Of a DNA stretch of 64,000 nucleotides, positions 8,539-16,950 are shown piece after piece. The position numbers and the translations under genes are program-made. Within the stretch, counting starts at the first letter, position 1. Each line of letters begins with the position of its first letter. The DNA is taken from NCBI RefSeq assembly GCF_001904725.1, contig NZ_MRCE01000036.1:1-64000 (forward strand), in the 5' to 3' direction. Origin of the DNA: Phormidium ambiguum IAM M-71. GTDB lineage: Bacteria; Cyanobacteriota; Cyanobacteriia; Cyanobacteriales; Aerosakkonemataceae. The notes under the pieces are model-generated. The model was not told the origin of the DNA. It was given only the letters and a program-made list of their open reading frames with translations, and did not search any database.

Positions 8539-9828
8539 ATGGCAACTCAATTCGATGTTGTAGTAATTGGTGCTGGATTTTCTGGTGTGACTTTGGCGGC
8601 TAGTTTAAAACAATTTGGTATTGAGCGATTTGTAGTGATTGAAAAGGGTGATTCTGTAGGTATGATTTGGAAAAATGCTTACGATCGCCTTACACTTCAT
8701 ACCCCTTATCTTTCCTTACCATTTTTTCAGACAACAAAAAAATATTCAATTTTTAAACCCAAAGCTGAAGTAATTAGTTACCTTACAGACTATGCTAACC
8801 ATTTTCAGATTAATTCGCATATTCGGTTTAATGAAGAAGCTCAATCGATCGCTAAAGTCAATCATTTAGCAAATTCAGAATTTAACTGGGAAATTCACAC
8901 AAACAAAGAGATTTTACAATGCAAAGTTCTCGCTGTTTGTACTGGATGGAATAACAAACCAGTTATTCCTAAGTTCCTCGGACAAGATAACTATTCTGGA
9001 CAAATTATACATAGTTCGCAGTATAGCAATGGAACTTCCTACCGAGGTCAACGAGTTCTAGTTGTGGGGTCAGGAAACTCCGCCGCAGAAATTGCCCTTG
9101 ATTTGTATGAACATGATGCAGCAAATGTTGATATGTTAATTCGCGGAAAACGTTGGGTTTTCCCCCTGTATCCACGCCTTCAAGTACTACAATACTGGCT
9201 GTTTACGGCAATTAATTATTTAGAAAAATGGTTCAATCCATCAAAAAGAAAGCTTGAGCCAATGGTCAGGATTGAGAAAATATTAAGCTTTTCTCCTGAA
9301 CAACTCAAACAAGCAATTGATGCAACAGATCGCTGGATCAAACGTTTTGCAGCTGATTTAAGTAAATTTTCCATTTATCCAGAAGATTTGGGAGCAATGG
9401 ATTTGGAAGCCAATCAAGCGCGAGTTGCTTGGGTCGATCGCGGAACTATCAAACAAATCAAAAACGGGAATATTAGGGTGATTCCTAGTAGTATTAAAAT
9501 GCTTAATTACCGAAGTGCTGGTTTTGAAAATGGCGAAACAAATTGCTATGATGCCATTATTTTAGCAACAGGATTTCGACCAAGTATTCATACAATTCTA
9601 GACCAAGCAGATTTGTATCTCAATCAAAACGATCGCTATCTACCCAAAACTGATGGAAAATGCCGATCGCTAGTCGAGCCAACTTTATATTTTGTTGGGT
9701 TTGAAAAGACATTATGGCGATCGTCTACTTACGGTCATTATGGCTGGCTTACAGGCAAAAGAATCGCTGCACAACTCGCAAATCAACCCTTACCTTCAAA
9801 ATCTGAACTTACCCTATCCGAAACTTAA
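8539..9828 (+). CDS. Flavin-containing monooxygenase (YUCCA/FMO-like)
   Basis: 429 residues. It has an FAD-binding Rossmann motif near the N-terminus (VIGAGFSGVTLAA) and a second dinucleotide motif for NADPH at about 172 (VVGSGNSAAEIALDL). The conserved LATGFRPS segment lies near 350, followed by the FVGFEKT C-terminal strand, as in class B flavin monooxygenases. A very strong AGGAGG site precedes the ATG. It is probably the second gene of an operon with the ABC exporter, so tailoring (N- or Baeyer-Villiger-type oxidation) of an exported small molecule is a reasonable inference. The substrate is unknown. Confidence 0.88.
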   Translation: MATQFDVVVIGAGFSGVTLAASLKQFGIERFVVIEKGDSVGMIWKNAYDRLTLHTPYLSLPFFQTTKKYSIFKPKAEVISYLTDYANHFQINSHIRFNEEAQSIAKVNHLANSEFNWEIHTNKEILQCKVLAVCTGWNNKPVIPKFLGQDNYSGQIIHSSQYSNGTSYRGQRVLVVGSGNSAAEIALDLYEHDAANVDMLIRGKRWVFPLYPRLQVLQYWLFTAINYLEKWFNPSKRKLEPMVRIEKILSFSPEQLKQAIDATDRWIKRFAADLSKFSIYPEDLGAMDLEANQARVAWVDRGTIKQIKNGNIRVIPSSIKMLNYRSAGFENGETNCYDAIILATGFRPSIHTILDQADLYLNQNDRYLPKTDGKCRSLVEPTLYFVGFEKTLWRSSTYGHYGWLTGKRIAAQLANQPLPSKSELTLSET

Positions 9829-9856
9829 CTCCAAAATTTTCACCAATTCTCAACTC

Positions 9857-9901
9857 CTTAACTTTTCTGTATCGACCTCAAGATTAGCTCATTCTATAAA
9901 T
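9857..9901 (+). promoter_or_regulatory. Promoter-like element, copy 3 of 5
   Basis: The 20-bp box at 9857-9876 is identical to copies 1, 2 and 5. After exactly 18 bp comes TATAAAT (9895-9901). It lies 60 bp upstream of the small lipoprotein ORF at 9939, and its spacer shares TAGCTCA...TTC with copy 2. Confidence 0.82.
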
Positions 9902-9938
9902 AAGACATCATCAATTTTCAATTCAAGGAGTTCATCCG

Positions 9939-10136
9939 ATGAACAAGCAAACAATTTCTCTGAGCAAAACTCGCGTTAATCGCATTCTCACACTTGCTTT
10001 ACCAATTGGTGTTCTGCTCCTCTCACAGGCTTGTGCTCCTCCTCCTAGTCGCTCTAGTGTGGAAGCAACGAAATCTAATTTTGTAGCTGCATCGGAAATG
10101 GCATCATCTGTAGAAAACCATAACTTCAACAAATAA
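9939..10136 (+). CDS. Small predicted lipoprotein / secreted peptide (65 aa)
   Basis: 65 residues: a basic N-terminus, a hydrophobic stretch (LTLALPIGVLLLSQA) and a cysteine at about residue 32 in a lipobox-like SQAC context, then a hydrophilic Ser/Ala/Asn-rich tail. The lipobox is imperfect, with Gln at -2. A strong AAGGAG site and copy 3 of the promoter box precede it and a perfect hairpin follows, so it behaves as its own transcription unit. I do not recognise the family. It could be a lipoprotein or a signal-bearing peptide connected with the exporter upstream. Confidence 0.7.
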   Translation: MNKQTISLSKTRVNRILTLALPIGVLLLSQACAPPPSRSSVEATKSNFVAASEMASSVENHNFNK

Positions 10137-10199
10137 CGTTTTGATATCTCTAAAAGGGAAATCAACATCAATTCGTTATCAAGTTGTTAATCTTAAGTG

Positions 10200-10244
10200 A
10201 AAGGGTAATGGAAGTTTGATTTAGCTAACTATCCATTACCCTTT
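10200..10244 (+). terminator. Perfect 13-bp hairpin downstream of the small lipoprotein
   Basis: AAAGGGTAATGGA (10200-10212) pairs with TCCATTACCCTTT (10232-10244) around a 19-nt loop. There is no long T-run, so it could stabilise the mRNA rather than terminate it. Stem and loop are related in sequence to the hairpin at 12725-12771. Confidence 0.65.
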
Positions 10245-10475
10245 CCAAAACTGAACTCGTATAACAGAATTAGCGATCGCTCCCGTTGGCAACCGCACTA
10301 GCAAGCAATTGCGATCGCCTTTGGCGCTGCGACAGCAGTATCGCACCAAGTTTTTCCAACCCCCTAACCCTATCTTCTTCTGGAACCATGCAGCCCACTG
10401 CAACTGCCATTCCAGGGAATTTTTCATGTGCAATTTTAACCCACAACCAAGCGAGTAAATTTAGGAGAACTTCAA

Positions 10476-12521
10476 ATGACTACGTATACAGTCACTCGAT
10501 ACGATGATGTTGTTGACCCGAATGATAATCTGCTCAGTTTGCGGGAAGCTGTCAACTTCGCGATCGCTTACCCCGGAAATGACACGATTAACTTGAACCA
10601 GATTGCACGGCTTAACCAACCGATCGTCATTACTGCCAATCAGGGAAGAATTACCTTTCAAGGCAATGGTGCTAATACCAGCGGTTTCAGCGGACAAGAT
10701 CGAACCCAAATTATTTCTGTATATCATCAAGGCGTAGCCAGCTTCTATGACCTGGGATTCTATAATGGCTATGCCTATGGGGGAAATGGACAAAAGAGTG
10801 GCGGCGGCGGTTTAGGGGCTGGCGGCGCTCTGTCTATCAATCGCGGTGATGTGACTGTCGATCGGGTAAGCTTTGTTGCCAACCGAGCAATAGGGGGGAA
10901 TGGCGGCTTTAACCTCCAGGATGGTGGACGTGGCGGTAACGATTCCGAAAATGGTCAATCTGGCTTCAGGGGCGGTGCTGGTGGAAGCAATCTGTTTGGA
11001 ACATTTCCTGGTAACGGCGGAGCGGGAGGGAGTGGCAGCTATATATCCAACGGTTATGCAGAAGGTGCTGGCGCTGGTGGCAGTGGTTTCAATGGCAGCT
11101 TTGGTGCTGGTGGAGGAAGTGGTGGTGGTGGTGGTGGTGGTGCTGGCGGTGCAGGAGACTATCGCCATGCTCTTCCGGGTGCTCAGGGAGGAAATGGTGG
11201 TGCTGGCGGCTTCGGTGCTGGTGGCGGCGGTGGCGGCGGTGGCGGTGGTGGCGGTGCCAACGTCTTGGGATTTATTGCCCAAGCTGGAAATGGTGGAGCC
11301 GGAGGCTTTGGCGGCTTTGGTGGTGCCTTTGCTGGGTCTGGGGGTGCTGGTAGTGCTGGTGGCAACGGAAGTTTGACTTTTTTGGGTGATAGCCCTGGAT
11401 CAGGCGGTTTTGGCGGACGGGGCGGCGGCGGCGCTGGTTTGGGGGGGGCTGTGTTTGTGACGGACGGGGGGCGATTCACCATATCAAACAGTACCTTTAG
11501 TAATAACTCTGTTACGGGTGGAACGGGTTATCAGAATGGACAGGGAAGAGGGGGTGCTTTATTCGTCCAGTCTGGTGGCACTTTGACTCATAACAACGTC
11601 ACGTTTTTCAACAACAGCGCATCAACCGGAGATTTCAATACCAATGTCTGGCCAGTCAAAGTCAACCGAGGTGATGGCACAGTTTTAGTTGAAGACTTTA
11701 CCGGAGTTGGCAAGGGCAGCAATCCGTCTGAAGAGATACTGTCTACCTTTGATGAACTGGTGTTTAAGGGAGCCGATTTAGTCGCTAAAAACTTGCTGCT
11801 GACTCAAGTTGGTGCTGATTTGGAAGTCAGTTTTGCAGGGGTTGATGATACCAAAGTCATCCTCAAAGATTTTGCCCTAGAAAATCTCGATAACCTACCG
11901 ATTCCTGGTGGACAGCACGGACAAGTTGGCAATATTGTGTTTGGGGACAACCCTCAGCTGCAAGACAATGTAGATGTTTTTGATGCCGATTCCACCCAAG
12001 ACCAGATTTGGAATCATAATACCGTCACTTTCCTCAATGATTTAGACAATGATGTGCTCGGCTTTGCCAACTCTGATGATGTAATTAATGGTCAAGGCGG
12101 TAATGACACCATTCGCGGCTTGAGTGGTGACGATCTCCTACGCGGTGGTGATGGCGACGATATTCTCTATGGTGGAATTGGTGCCGACATCTTGATTGGT
12201 AATGCTGGGGATGACACCCTGTATTTAGGAGGCAATCATGATGTGGATACGTTTATCTACCGCAATGGTGATGGTAGCGATATTGTCCGCCAATTTAATT
12301 TGCGTGATGGCGATTTACTTCAGTTTGAAGGGATTGAGGCGATCGATGTCGTAGTTGACGGCAATAGCACTTTCTTGCGCCTCAGTGATGGAATCGAAGG
12401 CAATAGTGGGTTTGCTTCTGGTGAAATCCTTGCCGAATTGCGCGGTGTGACTGGATTTACAAAAGACAACATTGGTCTAAATTTAGCTGCTGCTAATACT
12501 GCTCAATTTCTGTTTGCATAG
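10476..12521 (+). CDS. Glycine-rich, Pmp-like RTX calcium-binding surface protein
   Basis: 681 residues in four blocks. The N-terminus (LLSLREAVNFAIA) is a CSLREA-type beginning used by parallel beta-helix surface proteins. A very glycine-rich tract (about 105-335) with runs of GG and GGA follows. Then come a polymorphic-membrane-protein-like segment (FTISNSTFSNNSVTGG) and a C-terminal region with about four RTX nonapeptides (GGNDTIRGL, GDDLLRGG and similar, about 545-590) that bind calcium. Such proteins are usually exported by type I secretion through a C-terminal signal. It has a clear AGGAG site. There is no copy of the 20-bp box directly upstream, and 230 bp separate it from the previous hairpin. 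Large antisense ORFs over the glycine-rich part are artefacts of GGN codons. Confidence 0.88.
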   Translation: MTTYTVTRYDDVVDPNDNLLSLREAVNFAIAYPGNDTINLNQIARLNQPIVITANQGRITFQGNGANTSGFSGQDRTQIISVYHQGVASFYDLGFYNGYAYGGNGQKSGGGGLGAGGALSINRGDVTVDRVSFVANRAIGGNGGFNLQDGGRGGNDSENGQSGFRGGAGGSNLFGTFPGNGGAGGSGSYISNGYAEGAGAGGSGFNGSFGAGGGSGGGGGGGAGGAGDYRHALPGAQGGNGGAGGFGAGGGGGGGGGGGGANVLGFIAQAGNGGAGGFGGFGGAFAGSGGAGSAGGNGSLTFLGDSPGSGGFGGRGGGGAGLGGAVFVTDGGRFTISNSTFSNNSVTGGTGYQNGQGRGGALFVQSGGTLTHNNVTFFNNSASTGDFNTNVWPVKVNRGDGTVLVEDFTGVGKGSNPSEEILSTFDELVFKGADLVAKNLLLTQVGADLEVSFAGVDDTKVILKDFALENLDNLPIPGGQHGQVGNIVFGDNPQLQDNVDVFDADSTQDQIWNHNTVTFLNDLDNDVLGFANSDDVINGQGGNDTIRGLSGDDLLRGGDGDDILYGGIGADILIGNAGDDTLYLGGNHDVDTFIYRNGDGSDIVRQFNLRDGDLLQFEGIEAIDVVVDGNSTFLRLSDGIEGNSGFASGEILAELRGVTGFTKDNIGLNLAAANTAQFLFA

Positions 12522-12724
12522 TTCTCAAATTATTTCACTTTAGGAAATTGGGCAAAGATTCCCCTTGAGCCGCAGTGTAAGAATCACTAGTGCAGCACGG
12601 CAGAATTGATTGAGCAGTTGAAACCCACATTCCGCAGATATTAAAGGGAATTTGATAATTAGAAAATGGAAAAACATCTTGCCTGAAATGATTAGTTGGT
12701 AATGATTTTAGGCTATTTATGCTA

Positions 12725-12771
12725 ATCGGTAATGGATGTTTAGTTTAGCAACTCATTCATTACCGATTTTT
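12725..12771. terminator. Hairpin between convergent RTX genes
   Basis: ATCGGTAATGGATG (12725-12738) pairs with CATTCATTACCGAT (12754-12767), one mismatch, followed by a T run. It lies between genes converging from both sides and probably terminates the plus-strand gene. It resembles the hairpin at 10200-10244 in both stem (GGTAATGGA) and loop (GTTT..TTTAGC.AACT). Confidence 0.7.
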
Positions 12772-12822
12772 AGTTTCAAATTTTGGTTATAAGGTTTTAA
12801 AACCTCAAAGTTAGTGTGCTAT

Positions 12823-14286
12823 TTATGAAACTACTACAATGTTGCTGTAACTCAATGTTGGAATGACACCACTGAATGTAGTTAAATTAGCAATTTGAAC
12901 TTGACTGTTGCTACCTGTTCCATCAATATCAAAGAATAGCGCTCCTGTGGTTTGGTCGTAGATAAAGCGATCGCTCGCATTTACAGCACTCGAACCCAAG
13001 ATAAACTGTTCGGCTGTTAGTGTTGCACCACTTACTAATCCCCCACCAAAACCTTCCGCAGACACGCTAATAATATCTCCCTCAATTACTGAAAAATCCC
13101 GGATTGCATCACTTCCTTCATCGGGGGTAAAAAATCTAAAATCATCTGCACCTGTGCCACCAGTATAAGCATCATTGCCTGAGCCACCAATCAAGGTATC
13201 ATTACCAGCCCCACCAGCCATAGCAGTATCATTATCCTCTCCGCCCCAAATTTGGTCATTTCCATCGCTAGCTGCAACGATATCTCTACCTGCTTCGCCA
13301 TATATGATGTCATCACCTGCTCCAGGGTTAAAGAAATCATTGCCGTTTTTGCCGTAAAAAATATTATTACTACTGTTGCCGCTAAAGTAATTATTCGAGT
13401 CATTACCAATAGCAATGAGTGGGCCACTTTCAGTTAAATACAAGTGTTCAACATTTGCAGGTAATATATATTGATCGCCTGCAAAAGAGACAACTACCCG
13501 ATCTAAACCTGCATTTGTTTGCTCAATTATTATGTCATCAGCATTATCGATTAAATAATAGTCATCACCTACTCCACCATCAAGCAAGTCTGCTTCTGTA
13601 CCACCATCCAGAGTGTCATTACCTGCTGCTCCAACCAGTGTATCGTTGCCTTCTCGACCCTCAAAAATGTTATGAGAAGAATTACCTTGGATAAGGTTAT
13701 TCAAAGCATTTCCTATATTTGCCTTCGGGTTATAAATGATACTTGAGTTATCGATTAGGGTCAGATTTTCGATATTTTCGTTGAGTGTGTAAAAAATGTC
13801 TCCGATCGTCATTACTGTATCAATTCCTGCATCCGCAGACTCTACGATCACATCATTCCAAGTGGCAATATAAGTATCGTTACCTGCTCCACCTAGCATA
13901 GTATCTATACCTTCGCGGCCATCAAGAAGATTATTAAGTTTATTACCTGTAATATGGTTATTAAGGCTGTTTCCGGTGCCATTAATGGCATTAATTCCCA
14001 CTAATACTAACCGTTCGATATTAGATCCGAGCGTGTAGTTAATAAACGCTCGAACAATATCGTTTCCTTCATTAATTGCTTCAACTACAACATCGGTAGT
14101 GCTATCAACAATATAAGTATCGTCGCCGAGTTCGCCTATTAATGAATCACTACCCGTTCCACCATCTAAAGTATCGTTACCAGTTCTACCGTAGATAATA
14201 TCGTTTCCCTGCAAACCAAGTATGTTATCGTTTTCGCTCGTGCCAAATAATTTTTCGTTGTTTAATGTGCCTACTATTTGTGCCAT
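12823..14286 (-). CDS. RTX-type (hemolysin-like) calcium-binding repeat protein
   Basis: 487 residues with repeated GGxGNDxLxG nonapeptides in at least four clusters (about 20-50, 120-140, 215-240, 310-385). They alternate with the YTLGSNIERLVLVG-type segments common in cyanobacterial RTX proteins. The C-terminal domain (about 390-487, FFDIDGTGSNSQVQIANL) is typical of this family and probably carries the type I secretion signal. There is no N-terminal signal peptide. It starts MAQIVGTLNNEKLFGT, which already resembles a repeat. Copy 4 of the 20-bp box lies 57 bp upstream, back-to-back with copy 5. It is a likely extracellular or surface protein. Confidence 0.9.
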   Translation of the reverse strand: MAQIVGTLNNEKLFGTSENDNILGLQGNDIIYGRTGNDTLDGGTGSDSLIGELGDDTYIVDSTTDVVVEAINEGNDIVRAFINYTLGSNIERLVLVGINAINGTGNSLNNHITGNKLNNLLDGREGIDTMLGGAGNDTYIATWNDVIVESADAGIDTVMTIGDIFYTLNENIENLTLIDNSSIIYNPKANIGNALNNLIQGNSSHNIFEGREGNDTLVGAAGNDTLDGGTEADLLDGGVGDDYYLIDNADDIIIEQTNAGLDRVVVSFAGDQYILPANVEHLYLTESGPLIAIGNDSNNYFSGNSSNNIFYGKNGNDFFNPGAGDDIIYGEAGRDIVAASDGNDQIWGGEDNDTAMAGGAGNDTLIGGSGNDAYTGGTGADDFRFFTPDEGSDAIRDFSVIEGDIISVSAEGFGGGLVSGATLTAEQFILGSSAVNASDRFIYDQTTGALFFDIDGTGSNSQVQIANLTTFSGVIPTLSYSNIVVVS

Positions 14287-14319
14287 TGGTTTTTACCTTA
14301 CATTCATTCTGCCTCTTTC

Positions 14320-14363
14320 GTTTTACGAGTTAAAGACGATCGCGTCGATACAGGAAAGTTAAG
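14320..14363 (-). promoter_or_regulatory. Promoter-like element, copy 4 of 5
   Basis: On the minus strand CTTAACTTTCCTGTATCGAC (14363-14344; one change, T to C, from the other four) is followed after exactly 18 bp by TAAAAC (14325-14320). It points at the RTX gene starting at 14286. Confidence 0.78.
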
Positions 14364-14438
14364 GAAATGGGGTATGAAACTTGATCGTTAGCAACAGTAT
14401 ATAAATCACTAAAGCTTTACACTGCACTTTTTTAAATA

Positions 14439-14483
14439 CTTAACTTTTCTGTATCGACTCCACAAATTTCAAATCGTATAAAT
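14439..14483 (+). promoter_or_regulatory. Promoter-like element, copy 5 of 5
   Basis: The 20-bp box at 14439-14458 is followed after exactly 18 bp by TATAAAT (14477-14483). It lies 64 bp upstream of the first DUF4278 gene and is arranged divergently with copy 4. Confidence 0.82.
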
Positions 14484-14522
14484 AGAGGAGTAATCGAACT
14501 GTTTTACAGGGAGCGGTCAATC

Positions 14523-14705
14523 ATGCAACTTATATATCGCGGTCATGTCTATGACTATACCCCTCCTAAACTTAAACCTTATATCAAACCACGAGCTATT
14601 AATTGGCGATTTCAAGCTCCCGGTGAAACATACAGCGAAAACATTTCTGCTGAACCTTATGTCAAGCCTCGTGCAATTAACTGGCGTTTTAAAATGGCAA
14701 CTTAA
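14523..14705 (+). CDS. DUF4278-like miniprotein with duplicated KPRAINWRF motif
   Basis: 60 residues. It begins MQLIYRGHVYDYTPP, the DUF4278 signature (M-x-L-x-Y-R-G-x-x-Y) known almost only from cyanobacteria. It then contains PYIKPRAINWRF and PYVKPRAINWRF, a clear internal duplication. A GGGAG site precedes the ATG and promoter copy 5 lies upstream. Function is unknown. The paralogue at 14790 has a different repeat pattern. Confidence 0.8.
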   Translation: MQLIYRGHVYDYTPPKLKPYIKPRAINWRFQAPGETYSENISAEPYVKPRAINWRFKMAT

Positions 14706-14789
14706 AACGATCGCTACTTAGTAACTTTCTTTTTGTCAGTTCTTTAATCAATTATTCAGATACAGCAAATACTTCTTGGAGAAACCATT

Positions 14790-15041
14790 ATGCAACTAAT
14801 TTATCGTGGCGTTACCTATTCCCATACTTCTTCTTCATTAACCGCAAATAATACTCAACTTTGCTATCGAGGTGCTAAATATTTTCCGACCATTTCATCA
14901 CCCCGAAACAATGTACAACTTTGTTATCGCGGTACTAAATATTTTTCCGCAGATTCTACAGCAATGGAACCAGTAGCAAACCAAAAACTAACTTATCGCG
15001 GTACTACCTACTATCGTGGAGAATCAATTGCAGCAAGTTAA
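14790..15041 (+). CDS. DUF4278 miniprotein with four YRG repeats
   Basis: 83 residues consisting of four copies of a unit with core (Q/K)-L-x-Y-R-G-x-x-Y: MQLIYRGVTY, TQLCYRGAKYF, VQLCYRGTKYF and QKLTYRGTTYY. Units are about 20-28 residues apart with Ser/Asn-rich linkers. Two units carry a cysteine directly before YRG. A GGAG site precedes the ATG. It is 84 bp downstream of the 60-aa DUF4278 gene and probably in the same transcript. The DUF4278 function is not known; small size, aromatics and basic residues would fit a binding or assembly module. Confidence 0.8.
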   Translation: MQLIYRGVTYSHTSSSLTANNTQLCYRGAKYFPTISSPRNNVQLCYRGTKYFSADSTAMEPVANQKLTYRGTTYYRGESIAAS

Positions 15042-15088
15042 CTGATGATTTTGATGATGGAAGCGATCGCTTTTTATTCTAAACTATC

Positions 15089-15120
15089 ATGTAGAGATGT
15101 TGTGTAGAACATCTCTACAT
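15089..15120. repeat. Palindromic TGTAGAGATGT...ACATCTCTACA element
   Basis: A near-perfect 32-bp inverted repeat centred on GTGTAG, between the DUF4278 gene and the adenylate cyclase. Related to the palindrome at 37936-37965 (TGTAGAGACGT). It may also act as a terminator for the DUF4278 transcript. Confidence 0.6.
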
Positions 15121-15267
15121 TTAATTAACTTAGCTACTACTGCTACAATTTTATAACAGGGTGTCAGCAATTTTCAGATTAACCAATTTCTATAAGGTGC
15201 AATCTACAATCAGGTATTAACTCAATGCCGATCGTAAATTTAGTTGCTCAACTCTGTTATAAGTATT

Positions 15268-16782
15268 ATGATGCCAACAAATATTTACAGCTTATTTAGC
15301 GGGATCTTAGGCAAACGTACCCATGCCACTAATAAAGGCAAAAAAATCACTCATTTACAATCAAACTTTGGGAAACTTAATCTCTTTGACTCTTACAAAA
15401 CTCGACTCTCGCAACGCATCGCCCTCTCGGTTTTTGCCAGTTTTATAGTCATAGAAGGCGCGATTTTTATTCCTTCGGTAATTCAGAAAAGTCAAGAACT
15501 AGAAAAGCAACTTAAAGAAGTAACATCAGCAAAGATCGAGTGGATTGTTAGCACTTATCCAACGGCATCTTCAGAAGAATTAATTACCCATCTTCAAGCA
15601 CTGCAAAATAAATCTATGTTGCAGGATTTGTTAGGAGGTGTGTTATATCGAGCTTCGGATGGCAAGGAGTTAGGCAGATTTGGTGAAATACCTAACTTAA
15701 CTTGGCAAATGGTTAATCGACAACAAATGCGTCAACAATGGTTAAAAATTGAGCGCCGTTATGATGCTGCTTGGTTTCCAAAAGAAATGGGAAATGATTA
15801 TCTTTTGATTATTCGTCACGATGCACTCTCAATTCAACAAGAACTTTACATTTATATAGCTAGAATTGTGGGAATTGTGTTATTAATCTCTGCGTTTATT
15901 ACCTTTGTAACAATGAGTGTGGTGCAATCTGTGGTAATTGTGCCGATTTTAAAACTCCGAGATAGTTTGATGGCAGCTTCGATCGCTTTACAACAGGAGC
16001 AAATTAACCCTGAATCTCATTTGTTGGTAGTCAATCGTCAGGATGAATTGGGAGAGGTGATTGCTGCTTTTAATGAGTCATTTTTGCGAAATTATGAAGA
16101 AATGAGTTGCCGCAAACAAGCGGAAGCAGAAGCTCAAACTGAAAGAGAAAAAGCAGAAAAATTGCTGTTAAATATTTTGCCAGAACCGATCGCCCAAGAA
16201 TTAAAACAAGGTCGCCGCAGTATTTGCGATGGTTTTGCCGAAGTGACTGTTTTGTTTGCTGATATTGTTGGGTTTACAACTCTCTCAACCCTAATTTCTC
16301 CCGATGAATTAGTCGCTTTATTAAATCAAATTTTCTCTACTTTTGATGAATTGAGCGATCGCTATGGATTAGAAAAAATCAAAACGATTGGCGATAATTA
16401 CATGGTAGCTGGAGGTTTACCGATTCCGCGCCCCGATCATGCCGAAGCGATCGCTCAAATGGCTTTAGATATGCAGGAGGCGATCGGAAAATTGGAATTT
16501 CCAGTTGAAAACATGGAACCTCTCAGCTTACGAATTGGGATTAATAGTGGGCCTGTGATTGCGGGAGTAATTGGCACTAAAAAATTTATCTACGATTTAT
16601 GGGGAGATGCTGTCAATACTGCTAGTAGAATGGAATCCCATAGTTTACCAGGTTGTATTCAGGTAACAGAAGCAACTTATCAACTTTTGCAGCACAAATA
16701 CATATTGGAAAAACGAGGCACACTCCCGGTCAAAGGAAAGGGAGAAATGGTTACTTACTGGCTCAAAGGACGACATTCATAA
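15268..16782 (+). CDS. Membrane-bound class III adenylate cyclase with HAMP domain
   Basis: 504 residues from the ATG at 15268; a TTG at 15244 is possible but weaker. One transmembrane helix lies near residue 50 and another near 200, enclosing an extracytoplasmic sensor region of about 120 residues. A HAMP linker follows, then the cyclase domain from about 310. Metal-binding aspartates lie in VLFADIVGFTTLS. The substrate-specifying Lys (EKIKTIGDNYM) and Asp (YDLWGDAVNTASRM) match adenylate rather than guanylate cyclases. It would turn ATP into cAMP in response to an external or membrane signal; the ligand is unknown. Its only close neighbour is the AAA-like gene 170 bp downstream. Confidence 0.92.
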   Translation: MMPTNIYSLFSGILGKRTHATNKGKKITHLQSNFGKLNLFDSYKTRLSQRIALSVFASFIVIEGAIFIPSVIQKSQELEKQLKEVTSAKIEWIVSTYPTASSEELITHLQALQNKSMLQDLLGGVLYRASDGKELGRFGEIPNLTWQMVNRQQMRQQWLKIERRYDAAWFPKEMGNDYLLIIRHDALSIQQELYIYIARIVGIVLLISAFITFVTMSVVQSVVIVPILKLRDSLMAASIALQQEQINPESHLLVVNRQDELGEVIAAFNESFLRNYEEMSCRKQAEAEAQTEREKAEKLLLNILPEPIAQELKQGRRSICDGFAEVTVLFADIVGFTTLSTLISPDELVALLNQIFSTFDELSDRYGLEKIKTIGDNYMVAGGLPIPRPDHAEAIAQMALDMQEAIGKLEFPVENMEPLSLRIGINSGPVIAGVIGTKKFIYDLWGDAVNTASRMESHSLPGCIQVTEATYQLLQHKYILEKRGTLPVKGKGEMVTYWLKGRHS

Positions 16783-16950
16783 ATTTTTGATGTTTATTCC
16801 ATAAAAATGATTTTGTCAAGACCATTTTGCTAAATAACTGACTGATCCACATTGATCTTTTCAAGTTCATTGTTCATTGGGCACGCTGAGAATTAAATGA
16901 AGACAAGATAAATTGTCGCTGAATGTTGCAAAGTAAAATATCTCCAGAGC

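Noticed and set aside
10812-11482. Long ORFs on both strands over the glycine-rich region (Thr/Ala-rich and Pro-rich translations)
   Set aside because: They are shadows of GGN codons in the real plus-strand gene; GC-rich repetitive DNA lacks stops in all frames.
14716-14760. Possible sixth copy of the 20-bp box before the second DUF4278 gene
   Set aside because: TAACTTTCTTTTTGTCAG matches only loosely, and there is no TAxAAx at the right distance; the two DUF4278 genes are probably co-transcribed from copy 5.
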